Shown here one piece after another: positions 7,987-14,612 of a stretch of 15,504 bases of DNA. Position 1 is the stretch's first letter. Each line of letters starts with the position of its first letter. Location: positions 1 to 15,504 of the forward strand of contig CACLUN010000020.1 of assembly GCA_902610105.1 (NCBI GenBank), read 5' to 3'. The DNA comes from an uncultured Bacteroidota bacterium (lineage in GTDB: Bacteria; Bacteroidota; Bacteroidia; Flavobacteriales; Flavobacteriaceae). Made by a program: the position numbers and the translations under genes. Below the pieces are notes generated by a model. That model saw only the letters and a list, made by a program, of their open reading frames with translations. It searched no databases and was not told the DNA's origin.

Positions 7987-8217
7987 TTAATACTCACAAT
8001 TTTCTCCAACATCTTTGTTAGTTAGTTTCCATTTTAAATTTCCAGCTGACTCTGCCTTACAAGAGTTGGAATAAACTAGGTCATTGCACGCGCAGACTGG
8101 TTCGTAAATCTCTGGGCAAATTCTATCTGGATCAGGTGAAACAAAACAGTCACCAATAATATCTTGGTTATCATTACAAGAAAAAAAAATAATAAAAACT
8201 AAAAGCATTTTTTTCAT
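7987..8217 (-). CDS. Kazal-type protease inhibitor-like lipoprotein
   Basis: A 76-residue lipoprotein: signal MKKMLLVFIIFFS, lipidated Cys14, then one Kazal domain with six cysteines (24, 34, 42, 44, 53, 74). CPEIYEPVCACNDLVYSNSC spans the Kazal signature (C-x7-C, then Tyr-x3-Cys). Kazal domains block serine proteases by inserting a loop. Aligned with classical inhibitors, the P1 residue would be Glu36, which would suggest a target cutting after acidic residues; this is inference. It would sit at the envelope surface. I use the ATG at 8217 rather than a TTG at 8223, because it gives a 6-base gap after the preceding stop and a normal signal. It lies between a small membrane-protein gene and a serine hydrolase gene in one operon. 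Confidence 0.85.
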   Translation of the reverse strand: MKKMLLVFIIFFSCNDNQDIIGDCFVSPDPDRICPEIYEPVCACNDLVYSNSCKAESAGNLKWKLTNKDVGENCEY

Positions 8218-8223
8218 TTTCAA

Positions 8224-8427
8224 TTAGTCTTTAAAATATTTCCTAATAATATTTGAAGCTATTAAATAAGTAATCACCAATACAAAACCATTTGCAACAA
8301 ATCCTAAATCATCATCATTAATAATATAAAGAGAGATTTGCCAAAGTACAAATGCAATTATACCTTCAAAAAAATTTAATGAAAATTTTTTTTTATTAGT
8401 TTTTTTCTTGTCAAATATTTTTTTCAA
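8224..8427 (-). CDS. Small two-helix membrane protein of unknown function
   Basis: A 67-residue protein with a strongly basic N-terminus (KKIFDKKKTNKKK) and two predicted membrane helices (about 18-35 and 43-61) joined by an acidic turn INDDDLG. I do not recognise a family. The start is a TTG only 3 bases after the stop of the beta-helix gene. The stop is 6 bases before the Kazal ATG, so it is packed inside the operon, which is the best argument that it is real. The function may be an accessory one for export or anchoring, but nothing in the sequence shows this. Confidence 0.6.
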   Translation of the reverse strand: MKKIFDKKKTNKKKFSLNFFEGIIAFVLWQISLYIINDDDLGFVANGFVLVITYLIASNIIRKYFKD

Positions 8428-8430
8428 TAT

Positions 8431-10440
8431 TTAGAATATAGTTGAATTGTTAAATATAAATTTTGAAGATATTTTTTCTTTTTCATTCTCAATTACAATT
8501 TCATATATTCCATTTTTAAGTTCTTTATTTAGGTCAATCATTGGATTAAAATTGTAGACAATTCCATTTTTTATTTCTCGACCAATTAAATCAAATAATC
8601 TATAGGAATAATTATTTTTTAGGTTTTTAAAAATTACTTTTTCATCAACAAAATGATTTTCTAAATATGGATTATCATTATTATATATAGATGTAATTTC
8701 ACCATTTTTAGCATTATTTGCTCCAATGTTTGGTGTTGAATTTACTGTTAATGATCTACCAAAAAAGTCTGTTGTTGGTATAGCCTCTACATTTTTAAAT
8801 ATATCTGAATCACTAACTGGGATAGTTGGATGAGAATAATTTCCAGAGTATGGTACACCTGAATTAATCGCTGGACTATTAGCTAATAATTGAAAACCTT
8901 TAGCACCTCCTAAATCTTCATTATAAAAGCTAGGATCTCCATAAATTACTTTTTCATCTAAATCTTTAAATCTATTATCAATATTTCCATGGTATAAATT
9001 ATTAGTCATAAGCAAATTATCGTCCTCAACTCTGACCTGTTTACCACCAATTTTAGATCCATTAATTGAATAAAAAATATTGTTAAATATCTTAGTATTA
9101 TTTGCTCTAATATCTATTGCAGTTCGATAAGGATCAGATGACCTATTTACAACGACCGTATTGTTGTAAATAAAACTATTATTAGATTCATGACCAGCCT
9201 CTCCACCTATCGTATTACTTAGCCATATTGTATGATTGCTATTTACCCAATTAGGATTTTCTCTCCATCCATCATTAACGCTTAGATTAAATCTGTATAC
9301 TGCAGTTTCATTATCTCCTAAGATTTCTACAAACCCCCCCTCACAATCTTCCATATAATTATATTGAATAAAAGTATTTTCATTATGATGATCAACATGA
9401 ATTCCGTGTGAGTCAAGTATTCCTCTTATGCTAGTGGCTTGATTATACTGAATAATTGTATTCACGCTGTACCAATTCCATACAGCACTTCCCCTTCCAA
9501 TCATTCTTGAATTAGTTTTTGCACCTGGTTGATCAAAAATATTATTCTCAATTAAACAATTTCTTACTCTTGATGGAAGTATACATGTACCGCCTATTTC
9601 TTTAAACTCATTATTTTTAAAAATAAAGTTTGTATGCCTATTATCATTGGAGTTTCCACCGATAGAATGTTTTACATGTACGCCAAATCTTTGTAAGTCA
9701 GTAAAATAATTATCTTCTACAAGAACGTTATTGATATGGCTTTTATTCCAATCTGTAAAAAATCTAATTCCTGCAACTTCGAATGCATTAAAGGCTTGCT
9801 GATTGGAAGGATCAACTTGACTTATTGCATATACATTCCTAAAAGTCATATTTCTAAAAATAAAATTATTCATAACCTCATCTCCGGTATTATGGACATA
9901 TATACCGAAACTATCTGAATCATCAATATTTGATCTGCTAGCCAATCTATTATTTTGAATTTCTAAGTCATCAAAAACCATATTGTCATTATTCAATATA
10001 TATATTGCTTCTTGGTAATCGCCACCTCCACCAACACCAACACTTCCACTTATTATTGGCTGATTTCCAGAGCCATAGGACGTAAACACAATTGGTTTAT
10101 CTGCAGAACCTGATCCATTCACAACAAAGTGTCCATAAAAAGATTCTCCTTTTTTAAAAAAAATGGAATCTCCTGGTGACAATTGCTTACTGCTCAATTT
10201 AGAAAGAGATTTCCATGGATTATTCTCAGTCCCGTTATTTGAATCATTACCAATTGAACTCAAATAAAAATTTGTTTGATCGTCATTATTGTCACCACCT
10301 GAGCCACCTCCACTATCATTATCACCACCATTACCGCTATTTCCATTTCCACTATTATTAGAATCGTTCACATCAGCCTCACTGCTACAGCTGAACATTA
10401 AGAAAATTAGGATAAGGGTCTTAAAAACGTTAATTTTCAT
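8431..10440 (-). CDS. Secreted right-handed parallel beta-helix protein with a lipoprotein-like N-terminus and probable T9SS sorting domain
   Basis: A 669-residue surface or secreted protein. Residues 1-17 are a signal ending in MFS, with Cys18 followed by SSEAD, a lipoprotein-like site. Residues about 21-56 are an Asn/Gly/Ser/Asp spacer. FYLSSIGNDSNNGTENNPWK at about 58 opens a beta-helix domain with repeated N-x-F/I-x-x-N-x-F rungs (examples: FIFRNMTFRNV, LVEDNYFTDL, FIYNNTVVV) up to about residue 570. This fold is common in polysaccharide lyases and glycoside hydrolases; the DSHGIHVDHH and GGFVEILGDN segments look conserved, but no known catalytic set was recognised. Residues about 590-665 (RLFDLIGREIKNG, then LKNGIYEIVI) resemble a type IX secretion type A sorting domain. 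It heads a four-gene operon and diverges from the GH16 gene, suggesting action on the same glycan. Confidence 0.85.
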   Translation of the reverse strand: MKINVFKTLILIFLMFSCSSEADVNDSNNSGNGNSGNGGDNDSGGGSGGDNNDDQTNFYLSSIGNDSNNGTENNPWKSLSKLSSKQLSPGDSIFFKKGESFYGHFVVNGSGSADKPIVFTSYGSGNQPIISGSVGVGGGGDYQEAIYILNNDNMVFDDLEIQNNRLASRSNIDDSDSFGIYVHNTGDEVMNNFIFRNMTFRNVYAISQVDPSNQQAFNAFEVAGIRFFTDWNKSHINNVLVEDNYFTDLQRFGVHVKHSIGGNSNDNRHTNFIFKNNEFKEIGGTCILPSRVRNCLIENNIFDQPGAKTNSRMIGRGSAVWNWYSVNTIIQYNQATSIRGILDSHGIHVDHHNENTFIQYNYMEDCEGGFVEILGDNETAVYRFNLSVNDGWRENPNWVNSNHTIWLSNTIGGEAGHESNNSFIYNNTVVVNRSSDPYRTAIDIRANNTKIFNNIFYSINGSKIGGKQVRVEDDNLLMTNNLYHGNIDNRFKDLDEKVIYGDPSFYNEDLGGAKGFQLLANSPAINSGVPYSGNYSHPTIPVSDSDIFKNVEAIPTTDFFGRSLTVNSTPNIGANNAKNGEITSIYNNDNPYLENHFVDEKVIFKNLKNNYSYRLFDLIGREIKNGIVYNFNPMIDLNKELKNGIYEIVIENEKEKISSKFIFNNSTIF

Positions 10441-10469
10441 TTTAAAATTTTTATCAAATTATTAAAATA
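10441..10469. promoter_or_regulatory. Short divergent intergenic region between the beta-helix and GH16 genes
   Basis: Only 29 bases, nearly all A/T, separate the two divergent ATGs. No complete TTG / TAnnTTTG promoter fits on either strand inside it; ATAATTTG on the minus strand and TAATTTTC on the plus strand (within the beta-helix coding start) are imperfect. Promoters for both genes must overlap this gap or the opposing coding starts. Confidence 0.4.
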
Positions 10470-11414
10470 ATGTATAAAAAAATAATCTTCATTGTATTAT
10501 TCTGTTCTTTTTGTTTAGTTTTTAATTCGTGTGGTGGTGATGACAATTCGTCAAGTGATCAAACGAATTCAGGAGATAATAATTCTAATGAAGATAATAA
10601 TAATGGTTCTGACTATGTACCTCAAAATTATAGTTTGATTGAAGAGGATAATTTTGATTCTTTTAATTCTGAAAATTGGTCTAAGGGTTTATTACATGAT
10701 AGTGATCCCAGTATCAGAATGAAGTGGAATAAAAATACTGGTGGACAGAATTTACTTAATGATAACTATGCAGGATACTTAATGGACGATAATGTATATA
10801 TCAAGGATGGTCTATTGTATCTAGATAATAAAAAAGAGTCTATATCTGGTACTGATCCTGTTGGCGATTTTGATTATTCTACAGGATGGATAAATTCCTT
10901 ACAAAAAATAAACTTTAATGGAACAGAAAACGGAATATACATTGAACTAAAAGTAAAGTTTCCAAAGGGTGATAAAGTTTGGCCAGCAATATGGCTTATC
11001 GATGATTCTGAAAATAGAGTTTGGCCACCTGAAATTGATGTATGGGAATATTTTGGACAGTTTTTTAAAACAAATAGAAAAGATGAAATGTGGTTGAGAT
11101 ATATATATGGTTTATGGAATGATAAAAAAGATCATAGTTCTGCTTTAGAAAATTTTCAAAGTACATATAACTCTTCTACGCAATTCCATGTTTATGGATT
11201 TAATTGGACCAATACTAATATGAGGTGGTACATTAACGGCCAACTTGTTCATACTAAAACTAGGGGTGTTGAAGTTCCTAATTTAGATTGGCCAAATAAA
11301 ACTATGTGTATGGTAATGAATAATGGTTTAATGAGAGTTGTTGAAGAAGGCAATACAACATTTCCCAATTCATTAATAGTTGACTACCTTAGGATTTATC
11401 AAAAAGATAATTAA
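10470..11414 (+). CDS. Glycoside hydrolase family 16 surface lipoprotein
   Basis: A 314-residue GH16 enzyme, a family that cleaves internal beta-1,3 or beta-1,4 linkages in polysaccharides such as laminarin, agar, carrageenan or porphyran. Residues 1-20 are a signal peptide. Cys21 followed by GGDDNSSSD is a Bacteroidota lipoprotein site, and an Asn/Asp/Ser spacer runs to about residue 48. The catalytic domain spans about 55-312. The active-site motif ExDxxE is intact: Glu188-Ile-Asp190-Val-Trp-Glu193 in PPEIDVWEYFG, with Glu188 as nucleophile and Glu193 as acid/base. PAIWLID (172-178), QFHVYGFNWT (about 238-247) and the terminal VDYLRIYQ strand are also typical. The substrate subfamily cannot be fixed by eye. 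It diverges from the beta-helix operon over 29 bases. No SusC/SusD genes are adjacent. Confidence 0.92.
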   Translation: MYKKIIFIVLFCSFCLVFNSCGGDDNSSSDQTNSGDNNSNEDNNNGSDYVPQNYSLIEEDNFDSFNSENWSKGLLHDSDPSIRMKWNKNTGGQNLLNDNYAGYLMDDNVYIKDGLLYLDNKKESISGTDPVGDFDYSTGWINSLQKINFNGTENGIYIELKVKFPKGDKVWPAIWLIDDSENRVWPPEIDVWEYFGQFFKTNRKDEMWLRYIYGLWNDKKDHSSALENFQSTYNSSTQFHVYGFNWTNTNMRWYINGQLVHTKTRGVEVPNLDWPNKTMCMVMNNGLMRVVEEGNTTFPNSLIVDYLRIYQKDN

Positions 11415-11426
11415 TAAATAAAATTT

Positions 11427-11513
11427 ATGAAGGAAAAAATTATAAGATCACTGGTTGTTGCAATGATGTTTTTATTAACTGTGATTATCGTTCAATATCT
11501 AACTCAAAGTTGA
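11427..11513 (+). CDS. 28-residue single-helix membrane microprotein
   Basis: A short ORF with an ATG start and TGA stop encodes a basic N-terminus (MKEKIIRS) followed by one predicted transmembrane helix (LVVAMMFLLTVIIVQYL) and a short polar tail. It starts 12 bases after the GH16 stop on the same strand, so it could share that transcript. The positive-inside start and uninterrupted helix make a real microprotein plausible. At this length chance cannot be excluded. No family recognised. Confidence 0.4.
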   Translation: MKEKIIRSLVVAMMFLLTVIIVQYLTQS

Positions 11514-11568
11514 AAAAACTTCCAATAATGATTTTGATTTATTAACTTTAAAACACTAAAAGTTTTTT

Positions 11569-12651
11569 TTGGGTCTTTTAATTCTTTACGGCTTTTTAAC
11601 AATATGTCTTTCGTTTCTGTGTTCAATTTTGGAAGCTGTTCTTTTAAGTATTAATCCTACTTATATCAAGATTAAAATAAAGGAAGGGAAAAAATATGCA
11701 GAAAAGCTACAAGGCTTAAAAAAATCAATTGATGAACCGCTAATTATAATTTTAACTCTTAACACTATTGCTCACACTGTTGGCGCAATAATGGTTGGGG
11801 TACAAGCTAAAATTGCATATGCTACTTTAAATATTGATAATAATTATTCAATGTTAGGAATGACAGTATCTGAAGATTTATTAGTTGGAATTGTCTCAAC
11901 GATTATGACGTTTCTAGTATTAATTTTATCAGAAATAATTCCAAAAACTATTGGAGCTAATTATTCACATAAGCTTGCACCAATTAGTACGCTTATATTA
12001 TCGTCTATTTTACCACTTTTTAAATATTCTGGCTTACTTTGGGTTTTACAGTTTTTTACTAGGATTGGATTTAATGAAAATAAAGCATCTATTTTTAAAA
12101 GAGAAGATATCTCAACAATTGCTGAAATAGCAGAGGAAGAAGGTATAATTAAAGAAAAAGATTCAGACTTTATTCAGAATATAGTTAAGCTTGAAAATGT
12201 CCAATTAAAAGAAATTATGACACCATTTTCTGTTATGAAAATAGCAAATGAGAACTCTTTAATTAATGACTTTTATAGTAAAAATAATAACCTGCCATTT
12301 TCTAGAATTCCTATTTTTTTAAATAATAAAAATAATATTGATCACTATGTGCTTAAAGACACAATTCTAGAAAAAATAATTCAAAAGAAAGGATCTCTGA
12401 AGTTAAGAGATATAAAAAGAAAACTAATCAAAGTTGACTACGAGTCTACAGTCCCAGCATTATTTGATAGACTACTTAGAGAAAGAGAACACATTTCACT
12501 AGCAACAAATAAAAATGGTGACATTATGGGCCTAGTTACACTAGAGGATATTATCGAAACAGTTTTTGGGCTTGAAATTGTTGACGAGTCGGACACAGTT
12601 GTTGATTTACAAGTACTTGCTCGTCAAAAAGGAAACATAGTAAAAAAGTAG
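11569..12651 (+). CDS. CNNM transmembrane domain protein with CBS pair (CorC/hemolysin-like)
   Basis: A 360-residue membrane protein of the CNNM/CorC (hemolysin-related) family, linked to magnesium or other divalent-cation transport. Residues about 1-175 form the CNNM domain with about four membrane segments: SFLCSILEAVLLSI at 15-28 and the hallmark ILSEIIPKTIGA at 119-130. EIAEEEGIIKEKDSDFI precedes the cytoplasmic CBS pair (about 210-340), which opens with LKEIMTPFSVM and ends with GLVTLEDIIETVFGLEIVDE. The usual C-terminal CorC_HlyC domain is absent, as in the shorter members of the family. The start is a TTG at 11569: an in-frame TAA lies 12 bases upstream, the next Met is about residue 75, and the family's N-terminal helix begins here. 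Confidence 0.9.
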   Translation: MGLLILYGFLTICLSFLCSILEAVLLSINPTYIKIKIKEGKKYAEKLQGLKKSIDEPLIIILTLNTIAHTVGAIMVGVQAKIAYATLNIDNNYSMLGMTVSEDLLVGIVSTIMTFLVLILSEIIPKTIGANYSHKLAPISTLILSSILPLFKYSGLLWVLQFFTRIGFNENKASIFKREDISTIAEIAEEEGIIKEKDSDFIQNIVKLENVQLKEIMTPFSVMKIANENSLINDFYSKNNNLPFSRIPIFLNNKNNIDHYVLKDTILEKIIQKKGSLKLRDIKRKLIKVDYESTVPALFDRLLREREHISLATNKNGDIMGLVTLEDIIETVFGLEIVDESDTVVDLQVLARQKGNIVKK

Positions 12652-12660
12652 AGTAAATTT

Positions 12661-13137
12661 TTAGACAGTTGAAACAGGCCAATCATCATTTTTTTTGAAT
12701 TCGCCATTTTTCCATTCAATTAATTCATCCTCATCCAATAAACAAGATTCCAATTGATTTGTAATTAATTCAACATCTAATTCTTTACCAATAAATACAA
12801 TTTCAATTTTTCTGTCACCAAAAGCAGGTCCCCAGTTTGATTCAATTTGTTCCTGATTATTTACAAAAGCTGCATAATTAATTCTTTCCGTAAAAGGCAT
12901 TGATGCCCACCAAATGCCAGCAGGATCAGTCTTAATTGAGCCTCCAGCAGAACTCCAAATTAACGCTTGATCAGACCTAGATGCAATCCAAAATAAACCC
13001 TTACTTCTAATAATATTTCTTGGGAAACTACTTTTTATAAAATATAAAAAACGTTCTGGATGAAATGGTTTTTTTCTTCTGAAAACAAGAAAAGTACAGA
13101 CCATCATCCATACATTGTTTGTTGTTAGTAATTCCAT
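12661..13137 (-). CDS. Stand-alone CobW C-terminal domain protein (GTPase domain missing)
   Basis: A 158-residue protein matching only the C-terminal domain of COG0523/CobW-type metal chaperones: FRRKKPFHPERFLYF at 19-33, RSKGLFWIASR at 44-54, WSSAGG, GIWWASMPF and the terminal IEIVFIGKELD and LESCLLDEDEL strands. The full family is about 400 residues, with an N-terminal P-loop GTPase (GxxGxGKT) that moves zinc or another metal to a client. None of that is present here, and the DNA upstream is the outer-membrane protein gene. It is therefore a naturally split domain, a separate partner protein or a remnant. Codons and motifs look intact, which argues against decay. It starts at an ATG 23 bases after the preceding stop and faces the CNNM gene with a 9-base gap. 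Confidence 0.82.
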   Translation of the reverse strand: MELLTTNNVWMMVCTFLVFRRKKPFHPERFLYFIKSSFPRNIIRSKGLFWIASRSDQALIWSSAGGSIKTDPAGIWWASMPFTERINYAAFVNNQEQIESNWGPAFGDRKIEIVFIGKELDVELITNQLESCLLDEDELIEWKNGEFKKNDDWPVSTV

Positions 13138-13160
13138 ATTAATTTATTTAATTTATTAAG

Positions 13161-13811
13161 TTAGAAACTAGCTCCAAAGACTAAAAATGCTGCATCAGCA
13201 TCTGGATTATAAATGAAAGATCCAAATACTGGTAAGCTATAGTCTTCTGTTATTTTTATGTCTTTCGACCCACCGAATGATAGGTTGACAATTCCGCTGT
13301 CACCTCCAGCATAGAATGCTCCATCTCCGTCACTACCATAGCCAATAGCGAAATCAACTGGACCTAATGGAAAACCTGCTTCAATGTAGAGTGCTTCTAA
13401 GTCAGGAAAATAACCTCCTAGAAGAGAAATACCGCCTAATTCAGTAGACAATGCGATTTCCATGTCGCCTTCAAATAAACCAGCTCCTTCACCATACATT
13501 CCTGTTCCGTCAGGGAAAGTATAGTTTGTTACAGTGATAGCTAATGGACCAAAGTCATATGCAACATACAAGTCTAGTTCATCACCACCACCAGCAGCAG
13601 TAGTAGGGAAGCTTCCCCATATACCACCTTCAAATCCACCACTTCCGACAGTCATCCATGGTTGGATATGCATACCTTGGCCAAATTGAGTACCTCTCCA
13701 AACGTAAGAGCTAACCACATCGGCACCAAAGTCTTGAGACTGAACATTTTGATTTGTAAAAAAGAAAAATGCTGAGCTCATTAATAGTATTAATGTTTTA
13801 AAATTTTTCAT
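13161..13811 (-). CDS. Outer-membrane beta-barrel protein, TorF-like putative porin
   Basis: A 216-residue exported protein: signal peptide about 1-25 (ending NVQS-QDFG), then alternating hydrophobic strands rich in Gly, Asp and aromatic residues, closing in FLVFGASF with the C-terminal Phe used by the BAM machinery. SSYVWRGTQFGQG at 34-46 matches the opening strand of TorF/Gcw_chp-type putative porins (typically SxYvWRGxxxs). It is expected to be an outer-membrane barrel; no substrate can be given. The gene is visibly less AT-rich than its neighbours, which suits a highly expressed envelope protein. The CobW C-terminal domain gene follows by 23 bases and may be co-transcribed. Confidence 0.8.
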   Translation of the reverse strand: MKNFKTLILLMSSAFFFFTNQNVQSQDFGADVVSSYVWRGTQFGQGMHIQPWMTVGSGGFEGGIWGSFPTTAAGGGDELDLYVAYDFGPLAITVTNYTFPDGTGMYGEGAGLFEGDMEIALSTELGGISLLGGYFPDLEALYIEAGFPLGPVDFAIGYGSDGDGAFYAGGDSGIVNLSFGGSKDIKITEDYSLPVFGSFIYNPDADAAFLVFGASF

Positions 13812-14012
13812 GTTTTGAATTTAGATTAATTATAGTTAATTAGTTAACTCTAATTTAACTTTTAATTAACCTGAGTATATTACATTTTAATTAAAAATCT
13901 TAGTTTTTTAAGAATAATAAAATAAGAGACTAATAAAATTTAGAATTTGACAAAAAATGATATTAAATTTTTAGATATTACAAATTATCCTGATTAATAA
14001 TCTGTAAATCAG
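13812..14012. other. 201-base gap upstream of the outer-membrane protein gene
   Basis: Very AT-rich DNA with repeated TTAATT-like words. It should hold the promoter of the outer-membrane protein gene (minus strand), but no complete TTG / TAnnTTTG pair was found; near-matches such as ATAATTTG occur about 175 bases from the start codon. A 6-bp hairpin (CTGATT...AATCAG, 13990-14012) lies at the end of the fluoride channel gene but lacks a T-run. Confidence 0.4.
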
Positions 14013-14381
14013 TTATTTATAAATTGAAGCACCTAAATAAACAGCTACAATTCCTAAAAAAATACTTGTTAAGGTGTAAACAATAAATGTAATTAGATTA
14101 CCATTGTTTATTAATTCTAATCCTTCACTCGAAAATGTCGAAAATGTTGTAAATCCACCACAAAATCCGACAGCTATGAATAAGAATATTGTTGAGTTTT
14201 GACTGTCATTTTTCATAAAGTAGGTGAGTGCTAAACCAAGAATGAAGCATCCAATGATATTTGATATAAATGTTGAGTATGGAAAACTGTTAAAAGAGAA
14301 AAAATTTATTTTGGTAATAAGATACCTAATGATGCTACCAATTCCTCCTCCTACAAATATAGCGACCATTTCTCTAAACAT
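14013..14381 (-). CDS. crcB: Fluoride channel FluC/CrcB
   Basis: A 122-residue four-helix fluoride channel of the FluC/CrcB family, which exports fluoride passively as an antiparallel dimer in the inner membrane. Visible family motifs are GGGIGSIIRY (11-20, with the conserved Arg19), NIIGCFILG (41-49, Asn41 lining the pore) and GFCGGFTTFSTFS (72-84), which holds the central sodium-site and pore Phe residues. The length is normal for a single-copy homodimeric channel. I use the ATG at 14381 rather than a TTG at 14387; either overlaps the upstream gene's stop, by 8 bases with the ATG, so translation is probably coupled. No fluoride riboswitch is seen; the operon promoter leaves only a short leader. 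Confidence 0.93.
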   Translation of the reverse strand: MFREMVAIFVGGGIGSIIRYLITKINFFSFNSFPYSTFISNIIGCFILGLALTYFMKNDSQNSTIFLFIAVGFCGGFTTFSTFSSEGLELINNGNLITFIVYTLTSIFLGIVAVYLGASIYK

Positions 14382-14562
14382 TAACAAGTTTTTTTAATAG
14401 CACCAGAATTAAAAAAAATAAGATAAAAGAAACTAGTACCCATTTAACACCTTTGTATGTATTTTTCAAAAACTTCATGTCCTTCATGTAGCTTAAACTT
14501 ATTATAATTATAAATGCTATAACAAAAAAAATAGCAAAAATTAATTGTCCTTGTGTAAACAT
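14374..14562 (-). CDS. Small two-helix membrane protein upstream of the fluoride channel
   Basis: A 62-residue protein with two predicted helices (about 7-25 and 41-58) around a basic loop (MKDMKFLKNTYKGVK). The first helix is rich in Ile, the second in Leu and Val; there are no motifs I can assign to a family. It starts at an ATG behind a good promoter candidate, and its last codons overlap the fluoride channel start. It is thus the first gene of a two-gene operon. A role tied to the channel is possible from position only. Confidence 0.7.
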   Translation of the reverse strand: MFTQGQLIFAIFFVIAFIIIISLSYMKDMKFLKNTYKGVKWVLVSFILFFLILVLLKKLVNV

Positions 14563-14584
14563 ATTTAATTTTATAAATATAATT

Positions 14585-14612
14585 CAAATATAAAATTCTT
14601 ATGAAAAAACAA
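14585..14612 (-). promoter_or_regulatory. Bacteroidota promoter of the small membrane protein/fluoride channel operon
   Basis: On the minus strand a -33 TTG (14612-14610) is followed after exactly 17 bases by TATATTTG (14592-14585), a full match to TAnnTTTG. The ATG lies 23 bases beyond, leaving a leader of about 15-20 bases. The -33 element lies inside the first codons of the divergent pyrophosphohydrolase gene. Confidence 0.6.

Noticed and set aside
9736..9918. Plus-strand ORF inside the beta-helix gene
   Set aside because: Antisense shadow of the repeat region with no recognisable motif.
10300..10370. Simple-sequence repeat (CCACCA/TTATCA-like codons) as a tandem-repeat element
   Set aside because: It encodes the in-frame Asn/Gly/Ser/Asp spacer of the beta-helix protein and has no regular repeat unit.
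13836..13880. Repeated TTAATT / GTTAAC words as an operator upstream of the outer-membrane protein gene
   Set aside because: The inverted symmetry is imperfect and such words are expected by chance in DNA of this composition.
13990..14012. Hairpin CTGATT...AATCAG as terminator of the fluoride channel gene
   Set aside because: The stem is only 6 bp with mostly A/T pairs and no following T-run.
14563..14600. Fluoride riboswitch ahead of the fluoride channel operon
   Set aside because: The leader after the promoter is only about 15-20 bases and has no pseudoknot-forming sequence.
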